A stretch of DNA of 64,000 nucleotides from the NCBI RefSeq assembly GCF_905373215.1, contig NZ_CAJPRT010000003.1:62001-126000 (forward strand). Direction: 5' to 3'. The position numbers and the translations under genes are program-made. This document shows positions 1 through 10,918 of the stretch, in pieces (within the stretch, counting starts at the first letter, position 1; every line of letters begins with the position of its first letter). Origin of the DNA: an uncultured Campylobacter sp. GTDB taxonomy: Bacteria > Campylobacterota > Campylobacteria > Campylobacterales > Campylobacteraceae. Under the pieces are notes generated by a model that saw only the letters and a list, made by a program, of their open reading frames with translations, made no database searches and was not told the origin of the DNA.

Positions 1-82
1 AGTTTAAATTTGATTCTAAAATTTCGCCGGTTTTACCGTCTTTTAGCTCATAATGCATCTTTATAACTCGGTTGTTAGCCAT
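1..82 (-). CDS. slyD: SlyD-like FKBP-type peptidyl-prolyl isomerase, N-terminal fragment
   Basis: Only the first 27 codons are in the window; the gene runs off the left edge. The start reads MANNRVIKMHYELKDGKTG, the first strand of an FKBP fold as in SlyD, which catalyses proline cis-trans isomerisation and acts as a metallochaperone and folding helper in the cytoplasm. The ATG is preceded by AGGAG at good spacing. It lies just downstream of the tol-pal cluster, as slyD does in C. jejuni (recalled). The call rests on a short N-terminus plus gene order; the His-rich metal-binding tail cannot be seen. Confidence 0.75.
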   Translation of the reverse strand, partial: MANNRVIKMHYELKDGKTGEILESNLN

Positions 83-132
83 AGTTTTCTCCTATTTAAA
101 ATTTTATTTTTGATTTTGTATTTAAATTTAGG

Positions 133-951
133 TTATCTAGTGGGCGCGGCTTTAGCTTCTTTGGAATCCGGGTATGAAGCTTTTAGCGCTTTGTAGAATT
201 TATCTGCGCTGTCTTTATCGCCAATCTTATCGAAGCTGATCGCGGTGTGATAAAGAAGTTTTGGGGTGTAGTCTTGGCTCTCATTGTGCGAGATGCTCTT
301 TTTATAGTAGTTTATCGCTTCTGCGTATGAGCCGGAAAAATATGAAATTTCGCCCAGCATATAGTTCGCCTTAGCGGGCTTGTAGTTCTTAGATACTAAA
401 TAATTATAGCGCTCTTTTGCGCCGGAATAGTCTTTTTTGGCATATAAAGCGTCAGCCTCTTTCAATACTGAAGCTTGATCTTTTGATTTAAAATCGGAGT
501 CTGATTTTGTACTAGCAGGGACTGAAGCAGTACCTGCGTCTAATTCAGCGTTTTTTTTTACGCTGCCGCCGCTACCTAATTTTTTATTGATTTCAGCGAT
601 TTGGGCTTTTATAGCAGCGATGTCTCGTTTCATCTGGTCTAGCTCGCTGTTACCTTGGCTCTTGCCCGTAGCGCGAATTTCTAGATCCGCTACCCTGTTT
701 TCCAGGTTCGAAATTTTAGAATTTGTTCCTTCAAGGACACTTCGCAAGCCTTCGACGCTCTCGCGTGTATTATCTACACTAGTTTGCATCTCGCTTATAC
801 GCTTGCGGTTATCGCGCAATACTTGTTCGTTTTCAGTTAACCCGTAAGAGCTGCCTGAATCAATATTGCCAGCATCAAATGCGGAAGTTTCTGCATTTAA
901 AAAAGTGGCAGCTCCCAAAAGAGCCGCCACCGTGAAATTTTTAAATTTCAA
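133..951 (-). CDS. cpoB: Tol-Pal accessory protein CpoB/YbgF, TPR periplasmic protein
   Basis: Periplasmic coordinator of the Tol-Pal system with cell-wall synthesis. I place the start at a TTG one base after the pal stop, giving 272 residues that begin LKFKNFTVAALL and form a clear signal peptide ending near LNA. The reading frame stays open into pal, but that extension would bury the signal peptide. After cleavage comes a coiled-coil segment (about residues 45-125, heptads such as ISEMQTSVDN and RVADLEIR), a Lys/Ser-rich linker, and C-terminal TPR repeats (ALYAKKDYSGAKERY, then GSYAEAINYYKKS, then KDSADKFYKALKASYPDS). The coiled coil plus TPR order matches YbgF. It is last in the tolQRA-tolB-pal order. 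The exact start is uncertain; the family assignment is firm. Confidence 0.85.
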   Translation of the reverse strand: MKFKNFTVAALLGAATFLNAETSAFDAGNIDSGSSYGLTENEQVLRDNRKRISEMQTSVDNTRESVEGLRSVLEGTNSKISNLENRVADLEIRATGKSQGNSELDQMKRDIAAIKAQIAEINKKLGSGGSVKKNAELDAGTASVPASTKSDSDFKSKDQASVLKEADALYAKKDYSGAKERYNYLVSKNYKPAKANYMLGEISYFSGSYAEAINYYKKSISHNESQDYTPKLLYHTAISFDKIGDKDSADKFYKALKASYPDSKEAKAAPTR

Positions 952-952
952 A

Positions 953-1426
953 TTAGAATCCAACTTTGAATTCGTCGCGTCTGTTTTGAGCGTCGCACTC
1001 TTTAGAATGCTCTGTGCAAGCCATATTGCTCTCACCGTAGCTTACTACGGAAATTCTGCTCTCATTTACGCCTTGAGCAACCAATGCGTCTTTAGCTGCA
1101 GTAGCTCTCTTTAGACCAAGAGCATAGTTGTACTCATCAGAACCCCACTCATCGCAGTTACCCTCAACTTTAACAGTTAGAGACTCTGCGCCTGCTTGGT
1201 TGAATAGAGCTGCGTTATTATTGATTGTGCCTTGTTGATCGGCTCTAATATTAAATTTATCAAAGTCGAAATAAACAGTGCCAACTTCACTTTGGATCTG
1301 AGATGCCAAAGCAGCTAGTCTATCTGCATCACTTGTGCTTGTAGTATCGGCCTCTGGGGTCTTTTTAGAACAACCGCTCAATAATAGAGCAGCAACTGCT
1401 ATCGAAGATAAAACTAAATGTTTCAT
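953..1426 (-). CDS. pal: Peptidoglycan-associated lipoprotein Pal
   Basis: Outer-membrane lipoprotein that binds peptidoglycan non-covalently and completes the Tol-Pal trans-envelope link. The 157-residue product has a lipoprotein signal with lipobox LLSGC (Cys19), a short linker, and an OmpA_C domain from about residue 45: VYFDFDKFNIRADQQ, a diverged form of the peptidoglycan-binding loop (VEGNCDEWGSDEYN), and the terminal NRRDEF motif. Internal cysteines (in EGNCDEW and in MACTEHSKECD) are more than one expects for a Pal and could form a disulfide. A good ribosome-binding site (AAAGGA) and an extended -10 box lie upstream, so pal can be transcribed apart from tolB. Confidence 0.95.
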   Translation of the reverse strand: MKHLVLSSIAVAALLLSGCSKKTPEADTTSTSDADRLAALASQIQSEVGTVYFDFDKFNIRADQQGTINNNAALFNQAGAESLTVKVEGNCDEWGSDEYNYALGLKRATAAKDALVAQGVNESRISVVSYGESNMACTEHSKECDAQNRRDEFKVGF

Positions 1427-1455
1427 TTTCTATCCTTTCAAAAAAAATTGAAGTC

Positions 1456-1461
1456 ATTATA
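1456..1461 (-). promoter_or_regulatory. Probable -10 box for pal
   Basis: On the minus strand the sequence reads TGATATAATGAC about 30 bases before the pal ATG. TGnTATAAT is an extended -10 for the vegetative sigma factor; Campylobacter promoters commonly lack a clear -35 and have T-rich sequence upstream. It suggests an internal promoter between tolB and pal. Confidence 0.6.
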
Positions 1462-1481
1462 TCACGAGATTTTTTAATATT

Positions 1482-2729
1482 TTACCAATCAACCGATTGA
1501 ATTTTACCCACTCTTAACGGAAATTGGAAACTTTTATTCTCGTTAACTCTGATAATACCTACCGAGCTTCCGCTGCCGTCTTGCTTGATAAACATAATGC
1601 TGCCGCCATCGCTAGAAAATCTAGGAAACATATTTTTGCCGCTAGCCGTTAACTGGCGAATCATATCGGTTTGAGTAGAGATTAAATATATATTAAATCC
1701 GCCCCCGCCGTCGCGACTAGAGTAAGTAACGTAATTGCCATTTGTGCTGATGGAGTTATTGTTTTTGCCGTGATAGACGAGCTGCTGAACGTTGCCGCCA
1801 TTTATGCTAGTGGCAAATACGTTTGGATAGCCCAGACGATCGCTCACAAAAGCCACGCGCGAATCGCCGTCGATAAAATTTCCATTTACATCAATGCCAG
1901 CGTAATCGGTAATTTGCTTAGCGCTGCCCGAGGCTATATCATACAAATAAATATCGGGTTGATCCTTAGGCGCATTGGTGATTAGAAGCTTTCTGCCGTC
2001 GGCGCTTACATCTGAAGCTATCGTCATGCCATGACCGGTAAAAATTTTACTCTTGCTACCGTTGGATAGATTAAATTTATAGATAGCGGGCGTATTTTTA
2101 TTGACGTAATAGGTGTAATAAAATTCGTTCTGCGCTGCGCTTGCCCATTTAGGGAAGATATTTAATCCGCCGCGAAGCACAACCTGCTGGTAAGTAAGCG
2201 TATAATCAGCCACCATGATCTCGCTCTCGCGCGTCGAAGTATAGCGCGATAGCAAAATCATCTCCTTCATCCAATCGACGTTTGAATAGCCTAACTGCTT
2301 GACGATCTCGGATACCGCCATATGGGCTAAAAACGGATATTTCTCGGCATTTGAAAGCGTAAAGCTTTTCTCGTACATCACCCTGCCGCTGTTCGCTTCA
2401 AGTACTTTGGCTTTTAGGCTCATCGGCGAGCTTTTATCACTTACCGCGTAGCGCACGATCAGAGCGGCACCGCTAGAGCCTAGATTGTCGGAAGCGCCCG
2501 CATCATAGCTGCTTTGTAGATACTCGTCGCTGACTTCAAAAGTCGCGCCAACCTTTAGATCGCCCACCATAAGTTTAAAGAATTTGTTGCCAAATTCTGA
2601 ATTCGCAAGGTTCGATGCATCCTGAACAACGATTTTAGGGAGATTTACCCCTTCGTTTACGATAGACATAGTCGCATCTGCCGCGAAAATGCTACTACAA
2701 AATGCAAGAATCAAAAGTAATTTCTTCAT
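1482..2729 (-). CDS. tolB: Periplasmic Tol-Pal beta-propeller protein TolB
   Basis: Periplasmic component that interacts with Pal and TolA. The 415-residue product starts with a signal peptide (MKKLLLILAFCSSIFA). An N-terminal TolB domain follows (about residues 20-150), then WD40-like TolB propeller blades with the repeated core S.DGR.L (DVSADGRKLLITNAP, FSSDGGSIMFIKQDG) and the DIYLYDIASG type strand. Length and order fit TolB. Its ATG overlaps the stop of the preceding TonB-C-like gene by four bases, indicating translational coupling. Confidence 0.93.
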   Translation of the reverse strand: MKKLLLILAFCSSIFAADATMSIVNEGVNLPKIVVQDASNLANSEFGNKFFKLMVGDLKVGATFEVSDEYLQSSYDAGASDNLGSSGAALIVRYAVSDKSSPMSLKAKVLEANSGRVMYEKSFTLSNAEKYPFLAHMAVSEIVKQLGYSNVDWMKEMILLSRYTSTRESEIMVADYTLTYQQVVLRGGLNIFPKWASAAQNEFYYTYYVNKNTPAIYKFNLSNGSKSKIFTGHGMTIASDVSADGRKLLITNAPKDQPDIYLYDIASGSAKQITDYAGIDVNGNFIDGDSRVAFVSDRLGYPNVFATSINGGNVQQLVYHGKNNNSISTNGNYVTYSSRDGGGGFNIYLISTQTDMIRQLTASGKNMFPRFSSDGGSIMFIKQDGSGSSVGIIRVNENKSFQFPLRVGKIQSVDW

Positions 2730-3139
2730 CTTTTCTCCTTAATTTGATCTGATTTAACATTATATTTTAAAAAAATCCCAAATTTACGAGGCTTGTTGTC
2801 TGGCACTTTTGCAAAGCGTTGTTTCGGAAGCCTCACCAAAAAGTTCTTAAGTTTTTTGCGGAATATTTCATCCCCCTCCAAATAATCTGTGCTATAATCA
2901 ATAACTTTCCCATCAGCACTTAAGCTTACGTTGAGCAGCACCCTACCTTCAGCAGGGGTCATTTTTTGCGCCCGCCACAAATAACCCAGCTGTTTTTTAA
3001 CATCATTATAATAAATCTCAATCTTATAGGAATTTTGAATTTCAATGTTTAAATTTGAAGAGGTAGAATTTTTAGTAGAATCCGCATCTTCTGCAAAAAG
3101 CATACAGCAAAACGCAAAAATACAAAAAAGTCTCTTCAC
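2726..3139 (-). CDS. Secreted TonB/TolA C-terminal-domain protein without a membrane anchor
   Basis: A 137-residue protein with a cleavable-looking signal peptide (MKRLFCIFAFCCMLFAEDA), a short Ser/Asn linker, and a single C-terminal domain that aligns by eye with the end of the neighbouring TolA: YYNDVKKQLGYLWRAQK against AYYGAIEKKLQVLWSRY, LSADGKVIDYS against FGADGRVTDYT, and RKKLKNFLVRLPKQRFAKVPD against NQKLRDFLDNLSTQTFPKSPD. It therefore looks like a duplicate of the TolA C-terminal domain that has lost the transmembrane helix and long linker and is released to the periplasm. It might bind Pal, TolB or TolQR partners without energy coupling, but the role is unknown. It overlaps tolB by four bases and follows tolA by 18. 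Confidence 0.75.
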   Translation of the reverse strand: MKRLFCIFAFCCMLFAEDADSTKNSTSSNLNIEIQNSYKIEIYYNDVKKQLGYLWRAQKMTPAEGRVLLNVSLSADGKVIDYSTDYLEGDEIFRKKLKNFLVRLPKQRFAKVPDNKPRKFGIFLKYNVKSDQIKEKR

Positions 3140-3157
3140 TTTTTTCCTTACAAAATT

Positions 3158-4126
3158 CTAATTTGTCTTCATCACGTCGGACATCCTAGTATCAATCTCG
3201 TGCGACGCCCCGTCGGGAGACTTCGGGAAAGTCTGAGTCGATAGATTATCCAAAAAATCTCGCAACTTCTGGTTAAATTCCGTCTCTCGCCCCAACTCTA
3301 TAATAGTATAATCCGTCACTCGCCCATCTGCGCCAAAGACTATCTTAATCCTTGCGTCGTCCTTCGCGGTCGCTACATATCTGCTCCATAGAACTTGAAG
3401 CTTCTTCTCGATAGCGCCGTAATAAGCGTTATACTCACCCGTCCTTTGCGTCCTACCGCCAAGTTTATCGGATTTAACGACAGCATTTTTAGATGCTGCT
3501 TTATCCTTAGCACTAGAGGTGGCGGTTTCTTTATCGGACTTTTTGTTACTCTGAACGGCGTCGCTAGCTTTAGCGCTCTCCTCAAGCTTCTTATTGTCCT
3601 TAGTAGTATCCGAAAAAAGATCGCTCAAGCTCGGTTTTTCCTCTTTTTTCGGCTCCGGCTTAGCTTCCTCTTTTTTCTCTACTACTTTTTCGGAAGGTTT
3701 ATTTTCCAACTTAGGCTCAGGCTTGGGCTCCTCTTTTTTGGGCTCAGCTTTAGGCTCGTCCTTTTTAGGTTCTGGCTTCGGCTTTTCGGGCTCTTTCGGC
3801 TTTGCCTGCACCGGAGGAGGCGGGACTACTTGCGCCGTAGTCTTAATTTTATCCTCCGGCACATCCTTCACATTTTTATTGTCAAACTCGCCTTGCTTTG
3901 TTTCTTTAGCGATTTCAGGCGCGGACGGAAGTTTATCATCTATTTCGAAATCAAAAGTAACATCCATATAATCGTTGGGATTGTCAGTATATTTTTTAAA
4001 TTTTTCCTGCGGCTTTGAAATTTGATATAAAAGAACAAAAATCACCAGCAGATAGGCAAAAAGGGCGATTAAAAACGATTTAAAATTATCGTATTTAACC
4101 CCCGTAAAATTTGAATAATTAGCCAT
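3158..4126 (-). CDS. tolA: TolA-type energy-transducing periplasmic linker protein
   Basis: Inner-membrane anchored protein that spans the periplasm and couples the TolQR proton motor to TolB/Pal. The 322 residues comprise a short cytoplasmic N-terminus, one membrane helix (about residues 16-36, FLIALFAYLLVIFVLLY), a long Lys/Pro/Glu-rich segment (about residues 95-170, repeats of the type KPEPKKEEP) followed by a Lys/Ser/Asp-rich segment, and a TolA/TonB-type C-terminal domain from about residue 225. The Pro/Lys linker resembles TonB more than the long alpha-helical TolA of E. coli, but location between tolR and tolB argues for the Tol role. It overlaps tolR by eight bases. Confidence 0.85.
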   Translation of the reverse strand: MANYSNFTGVKYDNFKSFLIALFAYLLVIFVLLYQISKPQEKFKKYTDNPNDYMDVTFDFEIDDKLPSAPEIAKETKQGEFDNKNVKDVPEDKIKTTAQVVPPPPVQAKPKEPEKPKPEPKKDEPKAEPKKEEPKPEPKLENKPSEKVVEKKEEAKPEPKKEEKPSLSDLFSDTTKDNKKLEESAKASDAVQSNKKSDKETATSSAKDKAASKNAVVKSDKLGGRTQRTGEYNAYYGAIEKKLQVLWSRYVATAKDDARIKIVFGADGRVTDYTIIELGRETEFNQKLRDFLDNLSTQTFPKSPDGASHEIDTRMSDVMKTN

Positions 4127-4517
4127 TTGTTTGAAGTGCGACTTTTGTAAAACCCGCCTGCTTTAGGCTCTTTAAAACAAACATTACATCGTCGTAAACA
4201 AGTCTCTTATCGGCTTGGATATAGACGGGTTTTTCCAAGCTATACTTGCCGGTGCCTTTAAGCAGCACGAGATTATCCGGGAATTCAGCTAGGCTCATCG
4301 AGCTTTTGTCGATATAAACCTTGCGATCTTCGCCGATACGCACAAGCAAGAATTCCGCGGTATTTTCCGAAACCTGTGCTTTTGAGCCACTAGGCAGTTC
4401 GATCTTCTCATCGTAGATAATCGCCGTTTGCGCGACCATTAAAATCGCTAGCAAAACAAGCATAATATCGACGAGCGGAGTGATATTTAACTCTGGATTT
4501 TCGTCGAAATTATACAT
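4119..4517 (-). CDS. tolR: Biopolymer transport protein TolR/ExbD
   Basis: Proton-motor subunit with one N-terminal membrane helix and a periplasmic domain. In 132 residues one sees the family signature NITPLVDIMLVLLAILMV with the proton-conducting aspartate (Asp17), then a periplasmic domain ending with the ExbD-type alpha/beta unit (VYIQADKRLVYDDVMFVLKSL). It shares one base with the end of tolQ and overlaps tolA by eight, so the three are translated as a unit. ExbD and TolR cannot be told apart from sequence alone; the neighbours tolA, tolB and pal decide. Confidence 0.9.
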   Translation of the reverse strand: MYNFDENPELNITPLVDIMLVLLAILMVAQTAIIYDEKIELPSGSKAQVSENTAEFLLVRIGEDRKVYIDKSSMSLAEFPDNLVLLKGTGKYSLEKPVYIQADKRLVYDDVMFVLKSLKQAGFTKVALQTNG

Positions 4518-5092
4518 TAAATGGCTTTTCCAGTGTTTGCTTTAAATAGCAAAATATCTGCCGTACGATTTATGATACTCATAACTTCGTATGCTTTGCG
4601 TTTTATAAGTAAGCTAAAGGTATATGCGGGGATCGCTACAAAAATTCCACATCCTGTGGCAACCAGCGCCTCGCTGATCGCAGGAGCGATGGTATCAATG
4701 CCGGAATTTCCGCCGCCAAGCTTGGAAAATGTGTGAAGTATGCTAACGACTGTACCAAATAGCCCGATAAACGGCGAAGTAGAGGCGACTATAGATAGCC
4801 AGGTAAGTCCGCTAGTCGAGTCGCGTTCGGCTTTGCCTTTATAAATTTCCAAGGCCTCTTTTGAAATTTTATCGGTATTTACTTTTTGAAAAATAGAGCC
4901 CGAAAGCGAAATCCTACCACCCATCAGCAAGGATTCGAGTGCCTTTGCTTCGCGGTGTTGCCACGCACTAAGCCCTACAAATCTGGAGATCAAAATCGTA
5001 AAAGTAACGACAAAATAGACGGATAGCCAAGAAAGCACGAATATCGTAATAAACGTGCTTCTCGTAAAATAACTTAAAATTAGATCTAGCAT
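4517..5092 (-). CDS. tolQ: MotA/TolQ/ExbB proton channel subunit
   Basis: Inner-membrane channel subunit that works with TolR to use the proton motive force. The 191-residue product has three membrane segments: an N-terminal one (FITIFVLSWLSVYFVVTFTI), and two in the conserved MotA_ExbB domain (WLSIVASTSPFIGLFGTVV and GCGIFVAIPAYTFSLLI). Conserved GLFGTV and the run from ISEALVATGCG to VAIPAY are typical of TolQ/ExbB. It is a little shorter than enterobacterial TolQ. Its start lies two bases after the atpC stop, so the Tol genes follow the ATP synthase operon directly. Confidence 0.9.
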   Translation of the reverse strand: MLDLILSYFTRSTFITIFVLSWLSVYFVVTFTILISRFVGLSAWQHREAKALESLLMGGRISLSGSIFQKVNTDKISKEALEIYKGKAERDSTSGLTWLSIVASTSPFIGLFGTVVSILHTFSKLGGGNSGIDTIAPAISEALVATGCGIFVAIPAYTFSLLIKRKAYEVMSIINRTADILLFKANTGKAI

Positions 5093-5094
5093 AT

Positions 5095-5499
5095 TTAACT
5101 TTGCCTTGCGAATTCGTCGACTCTAGCCATGATCGCTGCGGAATTTGCCGCATCAGAGCTAATGGACGCAAGCATATCTTTGGCGCGCTGCAAAGACTTC
5201 GCTACGGCGCTTTCGCTATTACCTCCGATAGCTACGGCTTGAGTGGCTAGGATAGTAGTTTTTTCTTCGGTAACTTCCAAAAATCCGTCGTTTACCAAAA
5301 CAAGCTGCTTTTTGCCGTCTTTATCTACGATCTCAACGACTCCACCTTCGCTTTTGTCTTTAAGTCCCGTTAGCAAGCTCGCATGCCCTGGCAAAATACC
5401 CATTTCGCCAGTAATGCCGGGGAGCTGGACGGATTTGACCTCACCCGAAAAGACCATCCCTTCGGGCGTAACGATATCTAAAAGCAAAAATTCTTTCAT
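5095..5499 (-). CDS. atpC: ATP synthase epsilon subunit (F1)
   Basis: Central-stalk subunit that couples rotation to catalysis and inhibits ATP hydrolysis. The 134 residues show the N-terminal beta-sandwich with the family marks LDIVTPEGMVFSGEV and LPGITGEMGILPGHASLLTG, then a helical C-terminal hairpin (SVAKSLQRAKDMLAS type). It is last of the atp genes, with ten bases between it and atpD. Confidence 0.95.
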   Translation of the reverse strand: MKEFLLLDIVTPEGMVFSGEVKSVQLPGITGEMGILPGHASLLTGLKDKSEGGVVEIVDKDGKKQLVLVNDGFLEVTEEKTTILATQAVAIGGNSESAVAKSLQRAKDMLASISSDAANSAAIMARVDEFARQS

Positions 5500-5509
5500 C
5501 TTAAAATTC

Positions 5510-7827
<2,318 letters not shown>

Positions 7828-7839
7828 AATTTAGCCTTT

Positions 7840-9354
7840 TTAAGCGGCAAAGGTCGCTTTAAAGTCATTTAGAGCCTTGATTAAATTTTCTTCCAAATCC
7901 TTCTCGATGGTCTTTTTACTTCTGATCTCTTCAAAAATTTCAGGATATTTTGCCTCGATATACGGATAGAGCTCAGCTTCGAATTCGCCAATTGAGCTCG
8001 TAGGCAAATCGTCTAAAAATCCGCGGCTTCCTGCAAAGATGATCACTGCTTGATTTTCGACCGGAAGCGGCGAATAAGGAGGTTGCTTTAAAATTTCGAC
8101 CATTCTTTGTCCGCGATCCAGCTGCTTACGGCTACTCTCGTCCAAATCACTCGCAAACTGCGCAAACGCCTGAAGTTCGCGGTATTGAGCAAGATCCAGA
8201 CGCAAGGTTCCCGAGACTTTTTTGATCGCTTTAATCTGCGCGGAACCGCCGACGCGGCTAACCGAAAGACCCACGTTGATCGCAGGACGAATTCCCGAGT
8301 TAAACAAACCAGACTCCAAGAAAATTTGACCGTCGGTGATGGAGATGACATTTGTAGGGATATATGCCGAAACGTCGCCTGCCTGCGTCTCGATAATAGG
8401 AAGCGCCGTTAGGCTGCCTGCACCGAGTGCGTCGCTTAGCTTACTAGCACGTTCAAGCAAACGAGAGTGCAGGTAGAATACGTCGCCAGGATACGCCTCA
8501 CGTCCTGGCGGACGGCGCAAGATAAGCGACATCTCGCGATATGCGACCGCATGCTTGCTAAGATCATCGTAGATGATAAGCGCGTGGCGGGAGTTATCTC
8601 TGAAATACTCACCCATGGTGCAGCCCGAATACGGTGCCAAATACTGAAGCGCAGCCGCCTCGCTAGCACCGGCTGCAACTACGATCGTATAATCCATCGC
8701 GCCGTATTCTTCAAGCTTTTTAACGACTTGTGCGACGGTAGATTGCTTCTGGCCGATTGCTACGTATATGCAAATGACATCCTGGCCCTTTTGATTGATG
8801 ATGGTATCAACAGCAACGGTGGTTTTTCCTGTTTGGCGGTCGCCGATGATGAGCTCGCGCTGTCCGCGACCGATCGGCACTAGCGCGTCTATCGCTTTAA
8901 GACCGGTTTGAAGTGGCTCATGGACGGATTTACGAGCCATGATGCCTTTAGCCTTTTCTTCGACAAATCTAGTATCGCTAGTCTCTATCGCGCCTTTGCC
9001 GTCGATCGGCTCGCCTAGAGCGTTTACCACGCGACCTATTAGAGCATCGCCTACCGGAACGCGCAAAAGCTTACCCAGCCTTTTAACGCTACTACCTTCG
9101 TTAATACCGCTAGTATCGCCTAAAATAACGATGCCGACACTGCTCTCCTCTAAATTTAACGCGATACCACGAGCTCCGTTTTCGAATTCGACCATCTCGT
9201 TAGCCATTACGTTTTTTAAGCCGTAAACATTAGCAACACCGTCTGCGACCGAAACGACCTTACCGGTTTCTTCGATATCAACGCTAAGATCGAAATTTTC
9301 GATTCGTTCTTTGATTATGCTGCTGATTTCGTCTGCCTTAATTTTCGCACCCAC
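7840..9354 (-). CDS. atpA: ATP synthase alpha subunit (F1)
   Basis: Non-catalytic nucleotide-binding subunit, 504 residues. Walker [17 protein letters not shown]-type replacement segment [20 protein letters not shown], and [21 protein letters not shown] are present, and length fits the family. The start [18 protein letters not shown] is the usual N-terminus that contacts the delta subunit. Confidence 0.97.
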   Translation of the reverse strand: MGAKIKADEISSIIKERIENFDLSVDIEETGKVVSVADGVANVYGLKNVMANEMVEFENGARGIALNLEESSVGIVILGDTSGINEGSSVKRLGKLLRVPVGDALIGRVVNALGEPIDGKGAIETSDTRFVEEKAKGIMARKSVHEPLQTGLKAIDALVPIGRGQRELIIGDRQTGKTTVAVDTIINQKGQDVICIYVAIGQKQSTVAQVVKKLEEYGAMDYTIVVAAGASEAAALQYLAPYSGCTMGEYFRDNSRHALIIYDDLSKHAVAYREMSLILRRPPGREAYPGDVFYLHSRLLERASKLSDALGAGSLTALPIIETQAGDVSAYIPTNVISITDGQIFLESGLFNSGIRPAINVGLSVSRVGGSAQIKAIKKVSGTLRLDLAQYRELQAFAQFASDLDESSRKQLDRGQRMVEILKQPPYSPLPVENQAVIIFAGSRGFLDDLPTSSIGEFEAELYPYIEAKYPEIFEEIRSKKTIEKDLEENLIKALNDFKATFAA

Positions 9355-9365
9355 GCTTTACTCCT

Positions 9366-9899
9366 TTAAATTGCTTTTAAAATATATTCGCTCATTTTTT
9401 GTTTCAATCTATCAACTGAAAAACTAATCTCAAATCCAAGATCCTCTACTTCGATCTTAATGCCTTCAAGCTCGCTTTTAACGGGTTGCAGAGTAATATC
9501 TGCATTAAATTTGTTTGAAATTTTGGCCTCTAGCTCTTTTATTTTCGCGGCATCTATTTCGGTAGCAGAATAAATTTTACCCAAATATTTATTATCCAGT
9601 GCTGCAATATTCTTGCGCAGTTCCTCGACTATCTGCGGGATCAGCGCAATACGTCTATTCTTAGCTAAAAGTTTAATAAAATTTACGATTTTTTCGCTTG
9701 GATTTTTTATAAACGACGCAATAAGTTCCACTTTGGATTCCTCTTTTAGCGTCGGGGATTTTACAATATCTTGGAATTTTGGAATTCTAAATGCACTCGC
9801 GACGCTCTCGAGCGTCTGCAAAACAGAGCCTAGTTCATCTTTTTTATAGTTCAGTATTAAGGCGTTTACATATCTTTTTGAGGTGTTATTTATCATCAT
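9366..9899 (-). CDS. atpH: ATP synthase delta subunit (F1)
   Basis: Stator subunit that joins the b subunits to F1, 177 residues. It begins with the OSCP/delta pattern (SKRYVNALILNY) and has KIVNFIKLLAKNRRIALIPQIVEEL in the central region and the GIKIEVEDLGFEISFSVD C-terminal segment. Two consecutive ATG codons (9899 and 9896) are possible; both overlap the atpF stop, so the genes are coupled. Confidence 0.92.
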   Translation of the reverse strand: MMINNTSKRYVNALILNYKKDELGSVLQTLESVASAFRIPKFQDIVKSPTLKEESKVELIASFIKNPSEKIVNFIKLLAKNRRIALIPQIVEELRKNIAALDNKYLGKIYSATEIDAAKIKELEAKISNKFNADITLQPVKSELEGIKIEVEDLGFEISFSVDRLKQKMSEYILKAI

Positions 9900-10411
9900 C
9901 CGACCTTTTTCTCTACGATTTTAACCAGTTTTTCTTGACCGAATTTAATGTCATCCGATGCAAAAATATCATCCAGAATCTCGCCTACGACCTCTTTTTT
10001 GATCTTACGCGCCTCAAAGCTCTTCTGTTCGTCGAAAGATTTTTGCAAATTCGCAATCTCTTGCTCGGTCGCATTTTTTATCTTTTCGGCAGCGAACACG
10101 ATCTCTTTTTTAGCGGTTTCGATTAAAGCTGCGCCTTGAACCTTGGCATCTTGCAGATCTTTTTTAGCTTGCTCCTTACGAGCTGCGGACTCTTTTAAAA
10201 TTTTTTGATTAGCTTCAAGCCTAGATGCGATGCCGTCGATCCTACCTTGATATGCTGCTTTTGCGGGACCTTTTAAAAGATAAAGCAAAATTCCGAAAAA
10301 CAAAATGAAATTTATGCTTCGCCACAGCACGTCGTAGTCTTTGACTCCATCGTGCCCACCGCTTGCTAAAACAAGCGCGGGAATTATAAATAAAAATAGA
10401 TATTTTTTCAT
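9896..10411 (-). CDS. atpF: ATP synthase b subunit (F0 stator)
   Basis: Peripheral stalk subunit, 171 residues. A first hydrophobic stretch (KKYLFLFIIPALVLAS) looks like a signal sequence or extra membrane segment, as is usual for epsilonproteobacterial b subunits. A membrane helix (about residues 31-47) and a long charged amphipathic helix rich in Ala, Lys and Glu follow. It is paired with the b' subunit immediately upstream. Confidence 0.9.
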   Translation of the reverse strand: MKKYLFLFIIPALVLASGGHDGVKDYDVLWRSINFILFFGILLYLLKGPAKAAYQGRIDGIASRLEANQKILKESAARKEQAKKDLQDAKVQGAALIETAKKEIVFAAEKIKNATEQEIANLQKSFDEQKSFEARKIKKEVVGEILDDIFASDDIKFGQEKLVKIVEKKVG

Positions 10412-10421
10412 ACTGAAATCC

Positions 10422-10844
10422 TCATACTTTAGCCACGGCAGTGCTTAGAGCTTTTTTAAATTCCGGAATTTTGGCTTGCAAATCATTTCTTAGGTTGCGC
10501 TTTTGCTCATCCAAACCGCCTAAAAATTGATCAAAATCTTCTTCCATTGCGGTTTTTTTCTCGGCTATTTCTCTGGCGGCAGCCTGCTTCGCACCATCCA
10601 TCGCCTCTTGCTTTATTTTAACAGCTTGCAATTTCGCAGCATCCATGATTCTTACGATCTCTACTTTATCGGCATCTGCATCCTGTGCATTTTTCATCGC
10701 ATTTGCCTCATCTTCTTTAATAATAGCCTCTCGCTTTTCCATATGCAAAAGCAGCGGTCTATAAAGCTTGATATTCAAGAAGTAAATCAAAGCTAAAAAT
10801 ACGACGATGGTCGTTATCATGGCGGTCAAACTTACGTCTAGCAT
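10422..10844 (-). CDS. atpF': ATP synthase b' subunit (F0 stator)
   Basis: Second b-type stalk subunit, 140 residues: an N-terminal membrane helix (TAMITTIVVFLALIYFLN) then LYRPLLLHMEKREAIIKEDEANA and a long coiled coil. Two different b subunits forming a heterodimer are typical of epsilonproteobacteria, cyanobacteria and phototrophs. It heads the ATP synthase gene run. The a and c subunit genes (atpB, atpE) are absent here, as expected for this group. A strong ribosome-binding site (AGGAGG) precedes the ATG. Confidence 0.92.
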   Translation of the reverse strand: MLDVSLTAMITTIVVFLALIYFLNIKLYRPLLLHMEKREAIIKEDEANAMKNAQDADADKVEIVRIMDAAKLQAVKIKQEAMDGAKQAAAREIAEKKTAMEEDFDQFLGGLDEQKRNLRNDLQAKIPEFKKALSTAVAKV

Positions 10845-10880
10845 CGCACCTCCTCTAGGTTAGTTTTAAACAAAATGCGT

Positions 10881-10886
10881 ATTTTA
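10881..10886 (-). promoter_or_regulatory. Possible -10 box for the ATP synthase genes
   Basis: The 74 bases between parB and atpF' read on the minus strand TTGTAAAATACGC preceded by a T-rich run. TAAAAT with upstream T-tracts fits Campylobacter vegetative promoters. The position, about 37 bases before the atpF' ATG, is reasonable. Weak evidence, no start site known. Confidence 0.4.
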
Positions 10887-10918
10887 CAATATGAAAAATT
10901 AAAATACACTATAAAAAA

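Noticed and set aside
3395..4018. Long open frame on the plus strand opposite tolA
   Set aside because: It is the antisense of the Lys/Pro/Glu-rich TolA linker; the product is a Phe/Leu/Arg-rich artefact without a ribosome-binding site.
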